Shown piece by piece: positions 27,319 to 36,300 of a DNA stretch of 64,000 nucleotides. The notes below the pieces were generated by a model, which worked only from the letters and a program-made list of their open reading frames with translations, searched no databases and was not told the origin of the DNA. Numbering within the stretch: position 1 is the first letter of the stretch; every line of letters begins with the position of its first letter. The position numbers and the translations under genes were made by a program. The stretch comes from Chitinimonas_A lacunae (GTDB lineage Bacteria > Pseudomonadota > Gammaproteobacteria > Burkholderiales > Chitinimonadaceae): positions 3,968,001 through 4,032,000 of the forward strand of contig NZ_JBHSBU010000001.1 in NCBI RefSeq assembly GCF_042650885.1. The letters run 5' to 3'.

Positions 27319-28581
27319 TTAGACTTGGAAGTCACGCCCGGTCTTCTTGGCCACGGCGATATTGGCCAGCCGGACATAGTCAGGCAGACCGTTGCGATAA
27401 GGCGGGTAGTCCTCGCCTTCGATCAGGGGCGACAGATAGGCACGGCAGGCGTCGGTGATATGGAAGCCGTCGGCGCTGATGAAGTCGCGCGGCATGAATT
27501 TCTCGACATTGGCAACTTGCGCCAGCGGCGCTTCGACGATATCCCAGCGGTACGGGGCGTCGGCCAGACGGCGGATCGCCGGCATCACCGCATTCTTGCC
27601 GGCCAGGGCCATCTCGACGGCTGCCCGGCCGAGCGCGTAAGCCTGTTCGGCATCGGTGCGGGAAGCGATATGGCGGGCAGCGCGTTGCAGATAGTCGGCC
27701 ACGGCCCAGTGGTACTTGTAGCCCAGCTTGTCCTTGATCAACTGCGCCAGCGTCGGCGCCACCCCACCCAGCTGGGCATGGCCGAAGGCGTCGCGCAGGC
27801 CCGACTCGGACAGGAACTTGCCGTCGGTACCCTTGATGCCCTCGGAGACGCCGATCACGCAATGGCCATGACGCTCGACCGTCTCCTTGACCTTGGCCAG
27901 GAAGCGCTCGGGGTCGAATTCGATTTCCGGGAACAGCAGGATATGCGGCCCTTCGCCTTCCTGCTCGGCGGCCAGACCGCACGCTGCGGTAATCCAGCCG
28001 GCATGGCGGCCCATCACTTCGAGAATGAAGACCTTGGTCGAGGTCTTGGCCATCGAGGCCACGTCATAGCCCGCTTCGCGGATCGACGTGGCGACGTACT
28101 TGGCCACCGAGCCAAACCCTGGGCAGCAGTCGGTGATCGGCAGGTCGTTATCGACGGTCTTCGGCACATGGACCGCCACGATGGGGTAGCCCATGGTTTC
28201 CGACAGTTGCGACACCTTGAGGCAGGTGTCGGCCGAGTCGCCGCCGCCGTTGTAGAAGAAGTAGCCGATATCGTGGGCCTTGAATACTTCGATCAGCCGC
28301 TCGTACTGCTCACGGTGCTGCTCAAGCGATTTGAGCTTGTAGCGGCAGGAACCGAAGGCACCCGACGGGGTATGGCGCAGACGGGCAATCTGCTCGGCGC
28401 TCTCGAGGCTGGTGTCGATCAGATCCTCGGTCAGCGCACCAATAATGCCGTTGCGACCGGCATAGACCCGGCCGATCCGGTCAGGATGGCGGCGGGCGGT
28501 CTCGATCACGCCGCAGGCGCTGGCATTGATCACAGCAGTCACGCCGCCCGATTGGGCGTAGAAGGCATTCTTGACGGTCAT
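27319..28581 (-). CDS. pfp: PPi-dependent 6-phosphofructokinase
   Basis: 420 residues, a longer form than classical ATP-PfkA (about 320). It phosphorylates fructose 6-phosphate, probably with PPi, reversibly. The nucleotide site reads YNGGGDSADT, with Asp at the position that is Gly in ATP enzymes (GGDGS), which marks PPi use. The catalytic loop is VPKTVDNDLP, and MGRHAGWI binds the sugar phosphate. The start ATGA overlaps the stop of the SRPBCC gene. A terminator follows. Phosphoryl donor preference is inferred from this motif and has not been measured here. Confidence 0.88.
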   Translation of the reverse strand: MTVKNAFYAQSGGVTAVINASACGVIETARRHPDRIGRVYAGRNGIIGALTEDLIDTSLESAEQIARLRHTPSGAFGSCRYKLKSLEQHREQYERLIEVFKAHDIGYFFYNGGGDSADTCLKVSQLSETMGYPIVAVHVPKTVDNDLPITDCCPGFGSVAKYVATSIREAGYDVASMAKTSTKVFILEVMGRHAGWITAACGLAAEQEGEGPHILLFPEIEFDPERFLAKVKETVERHGHCVIGVSEGIKGTDGKFLSESGLRDAFGHAQLGGVAPTLAQLIKDKLGYKYHWAVADYLQRAARHIASRTDAEQAYALGRAAVEMALAGKNAVMPAIRRLADAPYRWDIVEAPLAQVANVEKFMPRDFISADGFHITDACRAYLSPLIEGEDYPPYRNGLPDYVRLANIAVAKKTGRDFQV

Positions 28582-29333
28582 TTGACGGAAGTCTCCGGGC
28601 GGGATGGGGAATCGGGGGCGGTTGGGGCAGATCTGGCGGCGTCGAGGGAGCCGGTGCCATTGGCTGGCGCGCCAGATTTGGGCGTCTCGGGTGTGGTTGC
28701 AGCAGGAGCCGGCGTCGTTGCGGCGGGCCTGGTGGCTGGTGCGCTGACACTGCCTTCGGGCAAGGGCGGCAGTTCGCTCGACTGGCCTGCCTTGGCGCGC
28801 AGCTCGCGCATCTTGGCGTACCAGCCGGACCAGTCGTATGGACCCTTGTCAAAACGCAGTTTCAGGCCGCGCAGGGCACCCGACCAGAGCTGGGCGGCTT
28901 GGCTGCGGACCTTGTCCCAGGCTTCGCCTTCGCCCCAGCCGATATGGTTGAGCATCACTTCGGTACGCTGGCCGTCCGGCATCGGCTTGAGCCGCAACAC
29001 CACCACCGTGCGCTGGGCGCCCAATGCCGCAGACGGGGTACGCCAGGTGAACGACAGCAGCTTGCCCGGATCAACGGCCAGAACGCGCATCTCGTCGGAG
29101 CCGCGTTTGCCCGCTTCGGCGTAAGGATTGAAATAGATTTCGTACGGGCCTTCGGGCCGGGCATCGACCCGGGCGGCCGGGGCGAAAAAGCTGACGATGC
29201 CCTCGCCGGTGCTCCAGGCTTTCCATACCTCGGCAGGCGGGGCATTGACGATCACACTGAGTTCGATGCCGGTTTCGGCGGCCAGGGCCGGTGCGGCGAG
29301 CGCCAGGGCAATACAGCTTGGGACGAGACGCAT
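28578..29333 (-). CDS. Exported SRPBCC/AHSA1-type protein with Pro/Ala-rich tail
   Basis: 251 residues. The leader MRLVPSCIALALAAPALA is a good Sec signal. Residues about 20-165 match the START-like AHSA1 fold (VNAPPAEVWKAWSTGEGIVSFFAPAARVDARPEGPYEIYF, LLSFTWRTP, TEVMLNHIGWGEGEAWDKV). A low-complexity tail rich in Pro, Ala, Thr and Ser follows from about 185 to the end. AHSA1-like domains bind hydrophobic ligands or act on Hsp90 and are usually cytoplasmic; an exported copy is uncommon. The gene overlaps the phosphofructokinase start by four bases. Function unknown. Confidence 0.8.
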   Translation of the reverse strand: MRLVPSCIALALAAPALAAETGIELSVIVNAPPAEVWKAWSTGEGIVSFFAPAARVDARPEGPYEIYFNPYAEAGKRGSDEMRVLAVDPGKLLSFTWRTPSAALGAQRTVVVLRLKPMPDGQRTEVMLNHIGWGEGEAWDKVRSQAAQLWSGALRGLKLRFDKGPYDWSGWYAKMRELRAKAGQSSELPPLPEGSVSAPATRPAATTPAPAATTPETPKSGAPANGTGSLDAARSAPTAPDSPSRPETSVK

Positions 29334-29366
29334 GCTTTCCTTTCACGACGGCAAAGTGGCGCCATT

Positions 29367-30104
29367 CTAGCAAAGCTGGTTGGCGCAACCGTGGCTGATC
29401 AGCCGCCGGGCCAGCCGGTCGGTCGGGGTCAGCGAGTCGAGTGGCAGATAGGCGAGCGTCGGCTCGGGGCAGCGGCGGCCGAAACGGTTGAGCCAGGCGG
29501 CCTTGAGGCCGCATGTCACGGCACCCGCCACATCGGCCTGCCAGTTGTCGCCCACCATCACGGCGGCCTGGGCCGGGACATCGAGTTCTCGCAGGGCCGT
29601 CTGAAAGATCGCCGGCGCCGGTTTGGCACAGCCGACCCGCTCTGAGGTCACCAAAAGATCGATCAGGCGGTCGAGCCCCAGATGGGCGAGCTTGTCGCGC
29701 TGTTCCTGTTCCAGATTGTTGCTGACTACCGCCACCGCCACGCCAGCGGCCCGCAAGGCTTGCAGCAGCTCGGCCGCACCGTCGATCGGATAGCGGTTGG
29801 CCTGCAAATGGCGTCGGTAGTCGGCCCCCATCTCGGCGGCGGCGCTGTCGCCGAGCGGCCGCGCGAAATGGGCGAACAGCCGGCGGAAACGCTCGACCCG
29901 TGCGGCTTCGAGGCTGAGCCGACCAGCCAGGGTATCGAGATGGATCTGTTCGAGCAGTTCGGCATGGAGCAGGCTGAACGGCTCAAACGGCAAGCCCTCG
30001 CCGTGCGCCGCGTGAATCGCCCCGATCGCCGCGCTCATGGCGCGGTGATGGTCGAACAGGGTGTCGTCGAGATCGAACAGGATGGCGCGGTTGGCGTGAG
30101 ACAT
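29367..30104 (-). CDS. HAD-superfamily hydrolase (YjjG/GPH-like phosphatase)
   Basis: 245 residues. HAD motif I is ILFDLDDTLFDH (two catalytic Asp), motif II VVSNNLEQE, motif III Lys in CAKPAPAIF and motif IV VMVGDNWQADVAGA. The helical cap sits between motifs I and II as in nucleotide or phosphoglycolate phosphatases. The start ATG lies only four bases after the fosA stop (TAG-CCCC-ATG), so translation is probably coupled; the frame extends further upstream but would overlap fosA. The substrate is not predictable. Confidence 0.88.
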   Translation of the reverse strand: MSHANRAILFDLDDTLFDHHRAMSAAIGAIHAAHGEGLPFEPFSLLHAELLEQIHLDTLAGRLSLEAARVERFRRLFAHFARPLGDSAAAEMGADYRRHLQANRYPIDGAAELLQALRAAGVAVAVVSNNLEQEQRDKLAHLGLDRLIDLLVTSERVGCAKPAPAIFQTALRELDVPAQAAVMVGDNWQADVAGAVTCGLKAAWLNRFGRRCPEPTLAYLPLDSLTPTDRLARRLISHGCANQLC

Positions 30105-30108
30105 GGGG

Positions 30109-30522
30109 CTAGTCGGGAAAGAACTGCATGCCGGAATAGGGCTGCTCGCGGCAGGCCGCCAGCCGGCTGGCGAGGTCGCCCACATGGAGTTCGAGCTTAT
30201 GACCGTCGGGGTCGAGAAAATACAGCGAGTCGCCTTCGCTGCGATTGCTGCGCCATTCGACCACGCCGGCCTGGCGCAGGCGCTCGGCCTGCCGGGCGAA
30301 TTCGGTGGCAGGGCAATCGAAGGCGATATGGCTGTAGTGCGGGGCTACCGTACCGGTCTGGGCTGGATCGAGACTGAGACAGAGCCAGAGCGGGCCGATC
30401 TGTAGATAGGCACCGCTGTCCCAGCGGGCACGGGGCGTGGCGCCCAGCAGGTCACGGTAGAAGACAAAGGCGCGGTCGAGATCGGCGACCGCCAGGGTCA
30501 GATGATTAAGACCGGTTGGCAT
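30109..30522 (-). CDS. fosA: FosA-family glutathione transferase (fosfomycin-modifying type)
   Basis: 137 residues, the length and motif order of FosA. It adds glutathione to the epoxide of fosfomycin, using Mn2+ and K+. Metal ligands expected from Pseudomonas FosA are present: His7 in [12 protein letters not shown], His65 in YSHIAF and Glu111 in [10 protein letters not shown]. Thr9, the potassium loop NRSEGDS (95-99), Tyr101 and Arg120 are kept. The residue equivalent to Lys90 of Pseudomonas FosA is Arg91 here. The gene lies inside a long housekeeping operon, between adk and a phosphatase gene, with no mobile element nearby, so it looks resident. General glyoxalase-fold relatives (FosX, lyases) lack this full set. 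Confidence 0.85.
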   Translation of the reverse strand: MPTGLNHLTLAVADLDRAFVFYRDLLGATPRARWDSGAYLQIGPLWLCLSLDPAQTGTVAPHYSHIAFDCPATEFARQAERLRQAGVVEWRSNRSEGDSLYFLDPDGHKLELHVGDLASRLAACREQPYSGMQFFPD

Positions 30523-30536
30523 GGGCTGGACGTGAC

Positions 30537-30560
30537 AACGGGCGGGGAATCCCGCCCGTT
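30537..30560. other. Strong hairpin between adk and fosA
   Basis: A perfect ten-base stem AACGGGCGGG/CCCGCCCGTT with loop GAAT lies ten bases past the adk stop. No T-run follows on the minus strand, so it is not a standard terminator; it may protect the adk message end or weaken read-through into fosA. Confidence 0.55.
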
Positions 30561-30570
30561 GGCGCGTCGT

Positions 30571-31305
<735 letters not shown>

Positions 31306-32091
31306 CTAGTCGTGCAGGCTGGCCCAGCGGGCGCGGACCCGCTCCAGATCGGCCGGCGTATCGACGCCGGCTTCGGGCGCGCTATCGACGACGGCGACAC
31401 CGATCGGATGACCGTGCCAGAGCACGCGCAGTTGTTCAAGGGCTTCGCCGCGTTCCAGCGCGCAGGATTCGAGCGTGCGGTAGCGGCGCAGAAAACCGGC
31501 GCGATAACCGTAGATGCCGATATGCCGGTAGACCGGTAGGTCCGGAGGCAACGCATCGCGCTGAGGGTCGAAGGCGGCGAAGGCGTCGCGGGCGTATGGA
31601 ATGGGCGCCCGACTAAAGTAGAGCGCACGCCCGATGCGGTCAAGCACCACCTTGACGGCGTTGGGATTGAACAGCTCGGCCGCTTCGCGGATCGGATGAC
31701 AGGCGGTGGTCATCGGCAGATCGGGCTGTCCGAGCAGCATGGCGGCCACCTGATCGATCAGCGCCGGCTCGATCAGCGGCTCGTCGCCTTGCACATTGAT
31801 CACCACGGTATCGTCATCGAGGCCGAGCAGGTCGACGGCCTCGGCCAGTCGCTCGCTGCCCGATTCGTGGTCGGCGCGCGTCATCAGGGCGCGATGGCCG
31901 TGCTCGCTGACCGTATCGAAAATGCGGCGGTCGTCGGTGGCGACATGGACCTGCCGGGCGCCGCTCAGGCTCGCGCGTTCGACCACCCGGACCACCATGG
32001 GTCGGCCACCGATATCGGCCAGCGGTTTTTCCGGCAACCGCGACGAGGCAAGGCGCGCTGGCACCAGGACCACGAAATCGGTGGCGCTCAC
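31306..32091 (-). CDS. kdsB: CMP-Kdo synthetase
   Basis: 261 residues; activates Kdo with CTP for lipopolysaccharide inner-core synthesis. Signatures: [59 protein letters not shown] and [12 protein letters not shown]. The start is GTG 32091, overlapping the TGA of the Trm112-like gene. Together with lpxK upstream this places Kdo activation and lipid A 4'-phosphorylation in one transcript. Confidence 0.96.
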   Translation of the reverse strand: MSATDFVVLVPARLASSRLPEKPLADIGGRPMVVRVVERASLSGARQVHVATDDRRIFDTVSEHGHRALMTRADHESGSERLAEAVDLLGLDDDTVVINVQGDEPLIEPALIDQVAAMLLGQPDLPMTTACHPIREAAELFNPNAVKVVLDRIGRALYFSRAPIPYARDAFAAFDPQRDALPPDLPVYRHIGIYGYRAGFLRRYRTLESCALERGEALEQLRVLWHGHPIGVAVVDSAPEAGVDTPADLERVRARWASLHD

Positions 32092-32273
32092 GACGGCACT
32101 TCCTCCTCGGCGGCCAGTTCGCGCGCTTCGCTTTCCAGCATCACCGGGATGTCATCCTTGATCGGATAGGCGAGGCGGTCGCCGCGACAGACCAGTTCCT
32201 GGCGGGTGCGGTCGTAGTGGAGGGGGCCCTTGCAGATCGGGCAGACAAGGATGTCGAGCAGTTTGGCGTCCAT
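32088..32273 (-). CDS. Trm112-family small protein (YcaR-like)
   Basis: 61 residues. [17 protein letters not shown] holds one CxxC pair, followed by [27 protein letters not shown], the usual form of the bacterial Trm112/YcaR family. In eukaryotes Trm112 activates methyltransferases; the bacterial role is unclear. It is nearly always found between lpxK and kdsB, as here: six bases after lpxK and overlapping kdsB by four. Confidence 0.92.
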   Translation of the reverse strand: MDAKLLDILVCPICKGPLHYDRTRQELVCRGDRLAYPIKDDIPVMLESEARELAAEEEVPS

Positions 32274-32279
32274 CGGGGC

Positions 32280-33281
32280 TCACAAAGGCGGTGGCGGTAA
32301 ACGCGCCAGCAGCCAGTCGGCGAGATCCGGTGTGACCTCGGCCGCGACCGGCAGCGCCCAAATTTTACCATCGTCTCCTGCTGCTGCGGCCAACGATTCC
32401 AGCTTGACCGCGTCCTTTTCGGTGGTGAGCACGGTACGGCCACGCCAGCGTGCCAGGTCGGCTGCGCAGTAGGGATGATGGTCGGGATAGGGAAACGCTT
32501 CGAACTCCAGGCCGGCTGCGCGCAAGGCCGCGAAAAAGCGCGGGGGATGGCCGATACCGGCCACCGCAGCGAGCGGCTCGCCCCGGAAGGACTCAAGTGG
32601 TCGTTGCTGTTCGGGACGATCGATCCGATAGGGCATGTCCGACCGCAACTGCATGGCAAAGCCGGCCCGATGTTGTGGCAGCCCGGCAGGCCAGGCGCCG
32701 CCGTTGATGACCACTGCATCGACCGTTCCAAGCCGGGCCGGCGGCTCGCGCAGCGGGCCGGCCGGTAGCAGCCAGCCATTGCCGAGGCCGCGTTGGCCGT
32801 CGATCACCGCAATCTCGATATCGCGCGCCAGTCGGTAGTGTTGCAGGCCATCGTCGCACAGGATCACGCTGCAGCGTGGATAGGCCACCAGCAAGGCGCG
32901 GGCGGCCGCGACCCGGTCGCGGCCAACAAAGACCGGTACGCCGCTGTGGCGGGCCAATAGCAGCGGTTCGTCGCCAAATAGCTCAGCCGGACCGCGTGGG
33001 TCAACTTCGGCCACGCCGTCGACCCGGCCGCCATAGCCACGGCTGACCACGGCCGCAAGATGGCCGCGCGCGCCAAGGGCGCGCGCCAGGTAATGGGTAA
33101 GGGGGGTTTTGCCGGTGCCGCCGACGCTGATATTGCCGACCACCACCACCGGGACCGGCAGCCGCTCGCTGGTCAGCCAAGCGCGCCGGTAGGCCAGCCG
33201 CCGCGCCGCCGCCAGTCCGCCAAACAGCGCAGACAGCGGCAGCAGCGGCCAGGCATGCCGGCCTTGCCAGAGTCGGGTCAA
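32280..33281 (-). CDS. lpxK: Tetraacyldisaccharide 4'-kinase
   Basis: 333 residues; phosphorylates the lipid A precursor at the 4' position on the inner membrane. A hydrophobic N-terminal helix (about 10-28) precedes the P-loop GNISVGGTGKTPL; the catalytic-region ILCDDGLQHY and the Walker-B-like segment IAVIDGQRGLGNGWLLPAGPLREP are present, and HHPY and LTTEKDAVK occur near the end. The start codon is TTG 33281, three bases after the exbD stop; no ATG or GTG is available without losing the N-terminal helix, so a rare start seems genuine. Confidence 0.93.
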   Translation of the reverse strand: MTRLWQGRHAWPLLPLSALFGGLAAARRLAYRRAWLTSERLPVPVVVVGNISVGGTGKTPLTHYLARALGARGHLAAVVSRGYGGRVDGVAEVDPRGPAELFGDEPLLLARHSGVPVFVGRDRVAAARALLVAYPRCSVILCDDGLQHYRLARDIEIAVIDGQRGLGNGWLLPAGPLREPPARLGTVDAVVINGGAWPAGLPQHRAGFAMQLRSDMPYRIDRPEQQRPLESFRGEPLAAVAGIGHPPRFFAALRAAGLEFEAFPYPDHHPYCAADLARWRGRTVLTTEKDAVKLESLAAAAGDDGKIWALPVAAEVTPDLADWLLARLPPPPL

Positions 33282-33284
33282 GCC

Positions 33285-33698
33285 TTACTGCGCCGTCTGG
33301 GTGGCGAAGGTCAGGCGACCGTAGCCGGCCAGACGGGCCGCTTCCATCACATTGACCACCGCTTGATGGGCGGCATTGCTGTCGGCGTTGATCACCAGCA
33401 CCGGGTCCTGGTTCTGTGCCATGCGGCGCAGTTCGGCGGCGAGGCTTTCCGGACCGCTGTAGTTGATGCGTTGACCGTTGATCGCGTACTGGCCGGTCGC
33501 AGTGACGCCGATTTGCAGCTCCAGCGGCCGCGATTCGGTCTTCGAGGCGTCGGCCGTGGGCAGGGTGATCTTCAGTTCGGCGAACTTGGAATAGGTCGTC
33601 GTCGCCATCAGAAAGATCAGGATGACCAGCATCACGTCGATCAGCGGGATGAAATTGATTTCCGGTTCTTCCCGGTGGCGCCCGCGGCGGAAGTTCAT
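33285..33698 (-). CDS. exbD: Biopolymer transport protein ExbD
   Basis: 137 residues. One N-terminal membrane helix, NFIPLIDVMLVILIFLMATT, carries the conserved proton-path Asp (PLIDV), followed by a periplasmic domain. It forms the motor with ExbB to energise TonB. It is 13 bases after exbB and three bases before lpxK. The TonB partner may be the TonB-like protein at 9.2-10 kb, which is inference; ExbD-TolR paralogues are hard to separate, but no tol genes are nearby. Confidence 0.92.
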   Translation of the reverse strand: MNFRRGRHREEPEINFIPLIDVMLVILIFLMATTTYSKFAELKITLPTADASKTESRPLELQIGVTATGQYAINGQRINYSGPESLAAELRRMAQNQDPVLVINADSNAAHQAVVNVMEAARLAGYGRLTFATQTAQ

Positions 33699-33711
33699 CG
33701 GTGCTCTCCGC

Positions 33712-34317
33712 TTAGTTACGTTCGCCGTGGACGATCTCGACCAGCTTGATCGCCTGCTGTTCCATCTCGACCAGGAAGCTGTCTACCTTGCCGCGGAAAT
33801 GACGGTAGAACACCAGGGCCGGTACGGCCACGATAATGCCGAAGGCAGTGTTGTAGAGCGCCACCGAGATACCGTGGGCCAGCGCCGTGGGGTTGCTGCC
33901 GGTCGGCGATTGCGAGCCGAAGATCTCGATCATGCCGATCACGGTGCCGAGCAGACCCAGCAGCGGGGCAGCAGTGGCAATGGTGCCAAGGGTGGTGAGA
34001 AAGCGTTCGAGTTCGTGGGCGATGGCGCGGCCGGTTTCCTCGATCGACTCCTTCATGATTTCACGCGAGCTTTTCACGTTCTTCAGGCCCGAGGCCAGCA
34101 CGCGGCCCAGCGGGGAGTTGGCCTGCAACCGCGACAGCATATCGGGCGTGACGCCAGTTTTTTTGTATTCCTGCACTGCCAGGGCTAGCAGGTTGTCGGG
34201 CAGGATCTGCGATTTACGCAAGGTGACAAGACGTTCAACGATAATGGCCAGGGCCACGACGGAGGCGAAGATGATGACAAAGATCGGCCAGCCTGCCGCT
34301 TGAATGATCGCGAGCAT
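33712..34317 (-). CDS. exbB: Biopolymer transport protein ExbB (MotA/TolQ/ExbB)
   Basis: 201 residues, three membrane segments: about 7-27, a second in TIATAAPLLGLLGTVIGMIEIF and a third in ALYNTAFGIIVAVPALVFYRHF. The APLLGLLGTVIGMI signature marks the family. The start ATG 34317 follows AGGA by eight bases; the frame runs on to 34542 but that part has no similarity. It is the first gene of a probable ten-gene minus-strand run ending at 27319. The upstream spacer contains DnaA-box-like sites. Confidence 0.93.
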   Translation of the reverse strand: MLAIIQAAGWPIFVIIFASVVALAIIVERLVTLRKSQILPDNLLALAVQEYKKTGVTPDMLSRLQANSPLGRVLASGLKNVKSSREIMKESIEETGRAIAHELERFLTTLGTIATAAPLLGLLGTVIGMIEIFGSQSPTGSNPTALAHGISVALYNTAFGIIVAVPALVFYRHFRGKVDSFLVEMEQQAIKLVEIVHGERN

Positions 34318-34477
34318 GTAAAAAGTCCTGCGGGGAGACGAAAAATCGCATAACTTTAGCCGCTTGTCATGAGAGCGGCAAGGTCGATGCGAAGCCATCC
34401 TGAACAGGGTCTGGCAGGATTCGCTCCGTTTGCTCAGTGATGGCCGTAAATCTACGTCGCATCTGAGGAAAACGGCG

Positions 34478-34509
34478 TTGTCCACACGGGCTGTGGATAA
34501 GTTTGTGGA
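34478..34509. promoter_or_regulatory. DnaA-box-like cluster
   Basis: TGTGGATAA at 34492-34500 is a perfect DnaA box on the minus strand (TTATCCACA). TTGTCCACA at 34478-34486 is a one-mismatch box on the plus strand, and TTTGTGGA at 34502-34509 a partial third. All lie between the divergent exbB and xseA genes. Three sites within 32 bases are unlikely by chance in GC-rich DNA, but function is unproven. Confidence 0.5.
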
Positions 34510-34694
34510 GAAGCCGCAAAAAACGACCGCCAAGCCCCACAAGACGCGCCTCGGATTAGTCTGCCCAAAAAAGCGTCTAAAATAAAATTCCTTTTAAATC
34601 AACGTCTTGACCTGGTGTTGTCAAGTTGCTGCAATCGAGCCGGATAAAGCATTTGCTCCGGACTGTTGCTGTGGATGAATCGAGACGCCTGTTT

Positions 34695-36050
34695 ATGTCA
34701 GCCACTTTGTCAAGCTCTTCCGTTGTCTGGTCGGTCAGCGAACTCAATCGCACGGTCAAAACTCTGCTTGAGCGGGAGTTGCCGCTGCTGTGGGTCAGCG
34801 GCGAAATCTCCAATCTGACCATCGCGGCCAGCGGCCATCTGTATTTTTCCCTCAAGGATCAAGGCGCCCAGGTGCGCTGTGTCATGTTCCGCGGCCGTGC
34901 CGGTCTGTTGCCTTTTCGACCACAGGAAGGGCTGCGGGTCGAGGCGCGTGCCACGGTGACGCTGTACGAGGCACGCGGCGACTATCAACTCAATATCGAA
35001 GCGATGCGCCTGGGCGGGCTCGGTGCCCTGTTCGAGGCCTTCGAGCGGCTCAAGGCCCGGCTGGCGGCCGAAGGGCTGTTTGCGGCCGAACGCAAGCGCC
35101 CGCTGCCTTTCCTGCCGCGTCGGGTCGGGCTGGTCACTTCGCCCCAGGCTGCCGCGCTGCGCGATGTGCTGAGCACGCTCAAGCGGCGCGCGCCCTATCT
35201 CGAACTGGTGCTCTATCCCACGGCCGTTCAAGGCAACGGCGCCGCCGAGCAGATCGCCGCTGCCATCGCAACGGCCGGGGTACGCAATGAAGTCGAGGTG
35301 CTGATCGTCTGCCGTGGCGGCGGCAGCATCGAGGATCTATGGGCTTTCAACGAGGAAGTGGTGGCACGCGCCATCGCGGCCTGTCCCTTGCCGGTGATCA
35401 GTGGTGTCGGCCACGAAACCGATTTCACCATCGCCGATTTTGTTGCCGACCAGCGCGCACCGACCCCTACCGCCGCCGCCGAAATGGTGGCGCCCGAGGC
35501 AAGGTTGCTGCTGGCCCGTCTGGCGCAGAGTCGTATGCAGTTGCAAAGCGCCCTGCGGCGCCGGCTCGAAGTGCGCTGGCAACAGCTCGACTTCCTGGCG
35601 CGGCGGCTGGTCCATCCGGGCGAGCGCCTGCGGCGGCGGGCAGAACGGATGCAACTGCTGGGCGAGCGTCTGCAAAATTCGCTGACCCGTCTGCTGGAAA
35701 CCCGACGCTGGCGTCTGGCCCGGCTCGATGATCGGCTGCGCCATGGCCGGCCCGATCTGTCGCGGCAGCGCGAGCATCTGGTCCGCGTCGAGGCCCGGCT
35801 GACCCTGGCGCTGCGTCTGCGGCTGGAGCGCGAACGCGCCCGGCTGACGCGCGATACCGCCCGGCTTGCGGCGCTTGACCCCAAGGCCGTGCTGGCCCGC
35901 GGCTACAGCCTGATCGAAGGCGCCGATGGCCGACTGGTGCGTTCTGCCACGCAACTGCATCTGGGCGACCGGCTGCGGCTGCGACTGGCAGAAGGGGAGG
36001 CCGGGGCGGTGGTGGCGGAGTTGGCGCCTGATCAGGGGAATCTGTTTTGA
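34695..36050 (+). CDS. xseA: Exodeoxyribonuclease VII large subunit
   Basis: 451 residues; with XseB degrades single-stranded DNA. An N-terminal OB fold (about 10-110: WVSGEISNLTIAASGHLYFSLKD) is followed by the catalytic domain (RRVGLVTSPQAAALRDVL, VCRGGGSIEDLWAFNEEVVARAI, ISGVGHETDFTIADFVADQRAPTPTAAAE), a long Arg/Leu-rich coiled coil (about 270-390) and the C-terminal ARGYSLI segment. ATG 34695 opens at the point where similarity begins. A possible promoter is TTGACC at 34607-34612 with TGCAAT 17 bases downstream. xseB is not adjacent. Confidence 0.95.
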   Translation: MSATLSSSSVVWSVSELNRTVKTLLERELPLLWVSGEISNLTIAASGHLYFSLKDQGAQVRCVMFRGRAGLLPFRPQEGLRVEARATVTLYEARGDYQLNIEAMRLGGLGALFEAFERLKARLAAEGLFAAERKRPLPFLPRRVGLVTSPQAAALRDVLSTLKRRAPYLELVLYPTAVQGNGAAEQIAAAIATAGVRNEVEVLIVCRGGGSIEDLWAFNEEVVARAIAACPLPVISGVGHETDFTIADFVADQRAPTPTAAAEMVAPEARLLLARLAQSRMQLQSALRRRLEVRWQQLDFLARRLVHPGERLRRRAERMQLLGERLQNSLTRLLETRRWRLARLDDRLRHGRPDLSRQREHLVRVEARLTLALRLRLERERARLTRDTARLAALDPKAVLARGYSLIEGADGRLVRSATQLHLGDRLRLRLAEGEAGAVVAELAPDQGNLF

Positions 36051-36300
36051 GGGGGGAGGAGGGGAGAATGAAAGGGAGAGTCTGGAGTTTTTGATAATTT
36101 TCTTTTAAATGCGGCTTCCTTTATTGAAGGGGATTTGCTGGAATTTTGTATCCATCAGCATTTTCCTCTCCCCTACGTCTCTCTAAAGCCTCTCCGGACA
36201 ATCCATCGTCAGCGTGTCCCGACCCCGAAGCGCCTGCACCTAGCGCTTGATCAGACTTGGTGACGGCGCCGATCTAAACGGAAATGCCTTAACTGTCGCC
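36051..36300. other. Intergenic region with AT-rich block
   Basis: A 250-base spacer between convergent genes. A purine-rich start is followed by GATAATTTTCTTTTAAAT at 36093-36110, one of several similar AT-rich blocks in the window. No gene or clear terminator was seen. Confidence 0.5.

Noticed and set aside
34478..34509. Chromosomal replication origin
   Set aside because: Only one perfect DnaA box and two weaker ones, no AT-rich 13-mers clearly beside them, and no dnaA/dnaN/gyrB/parAB nearby.
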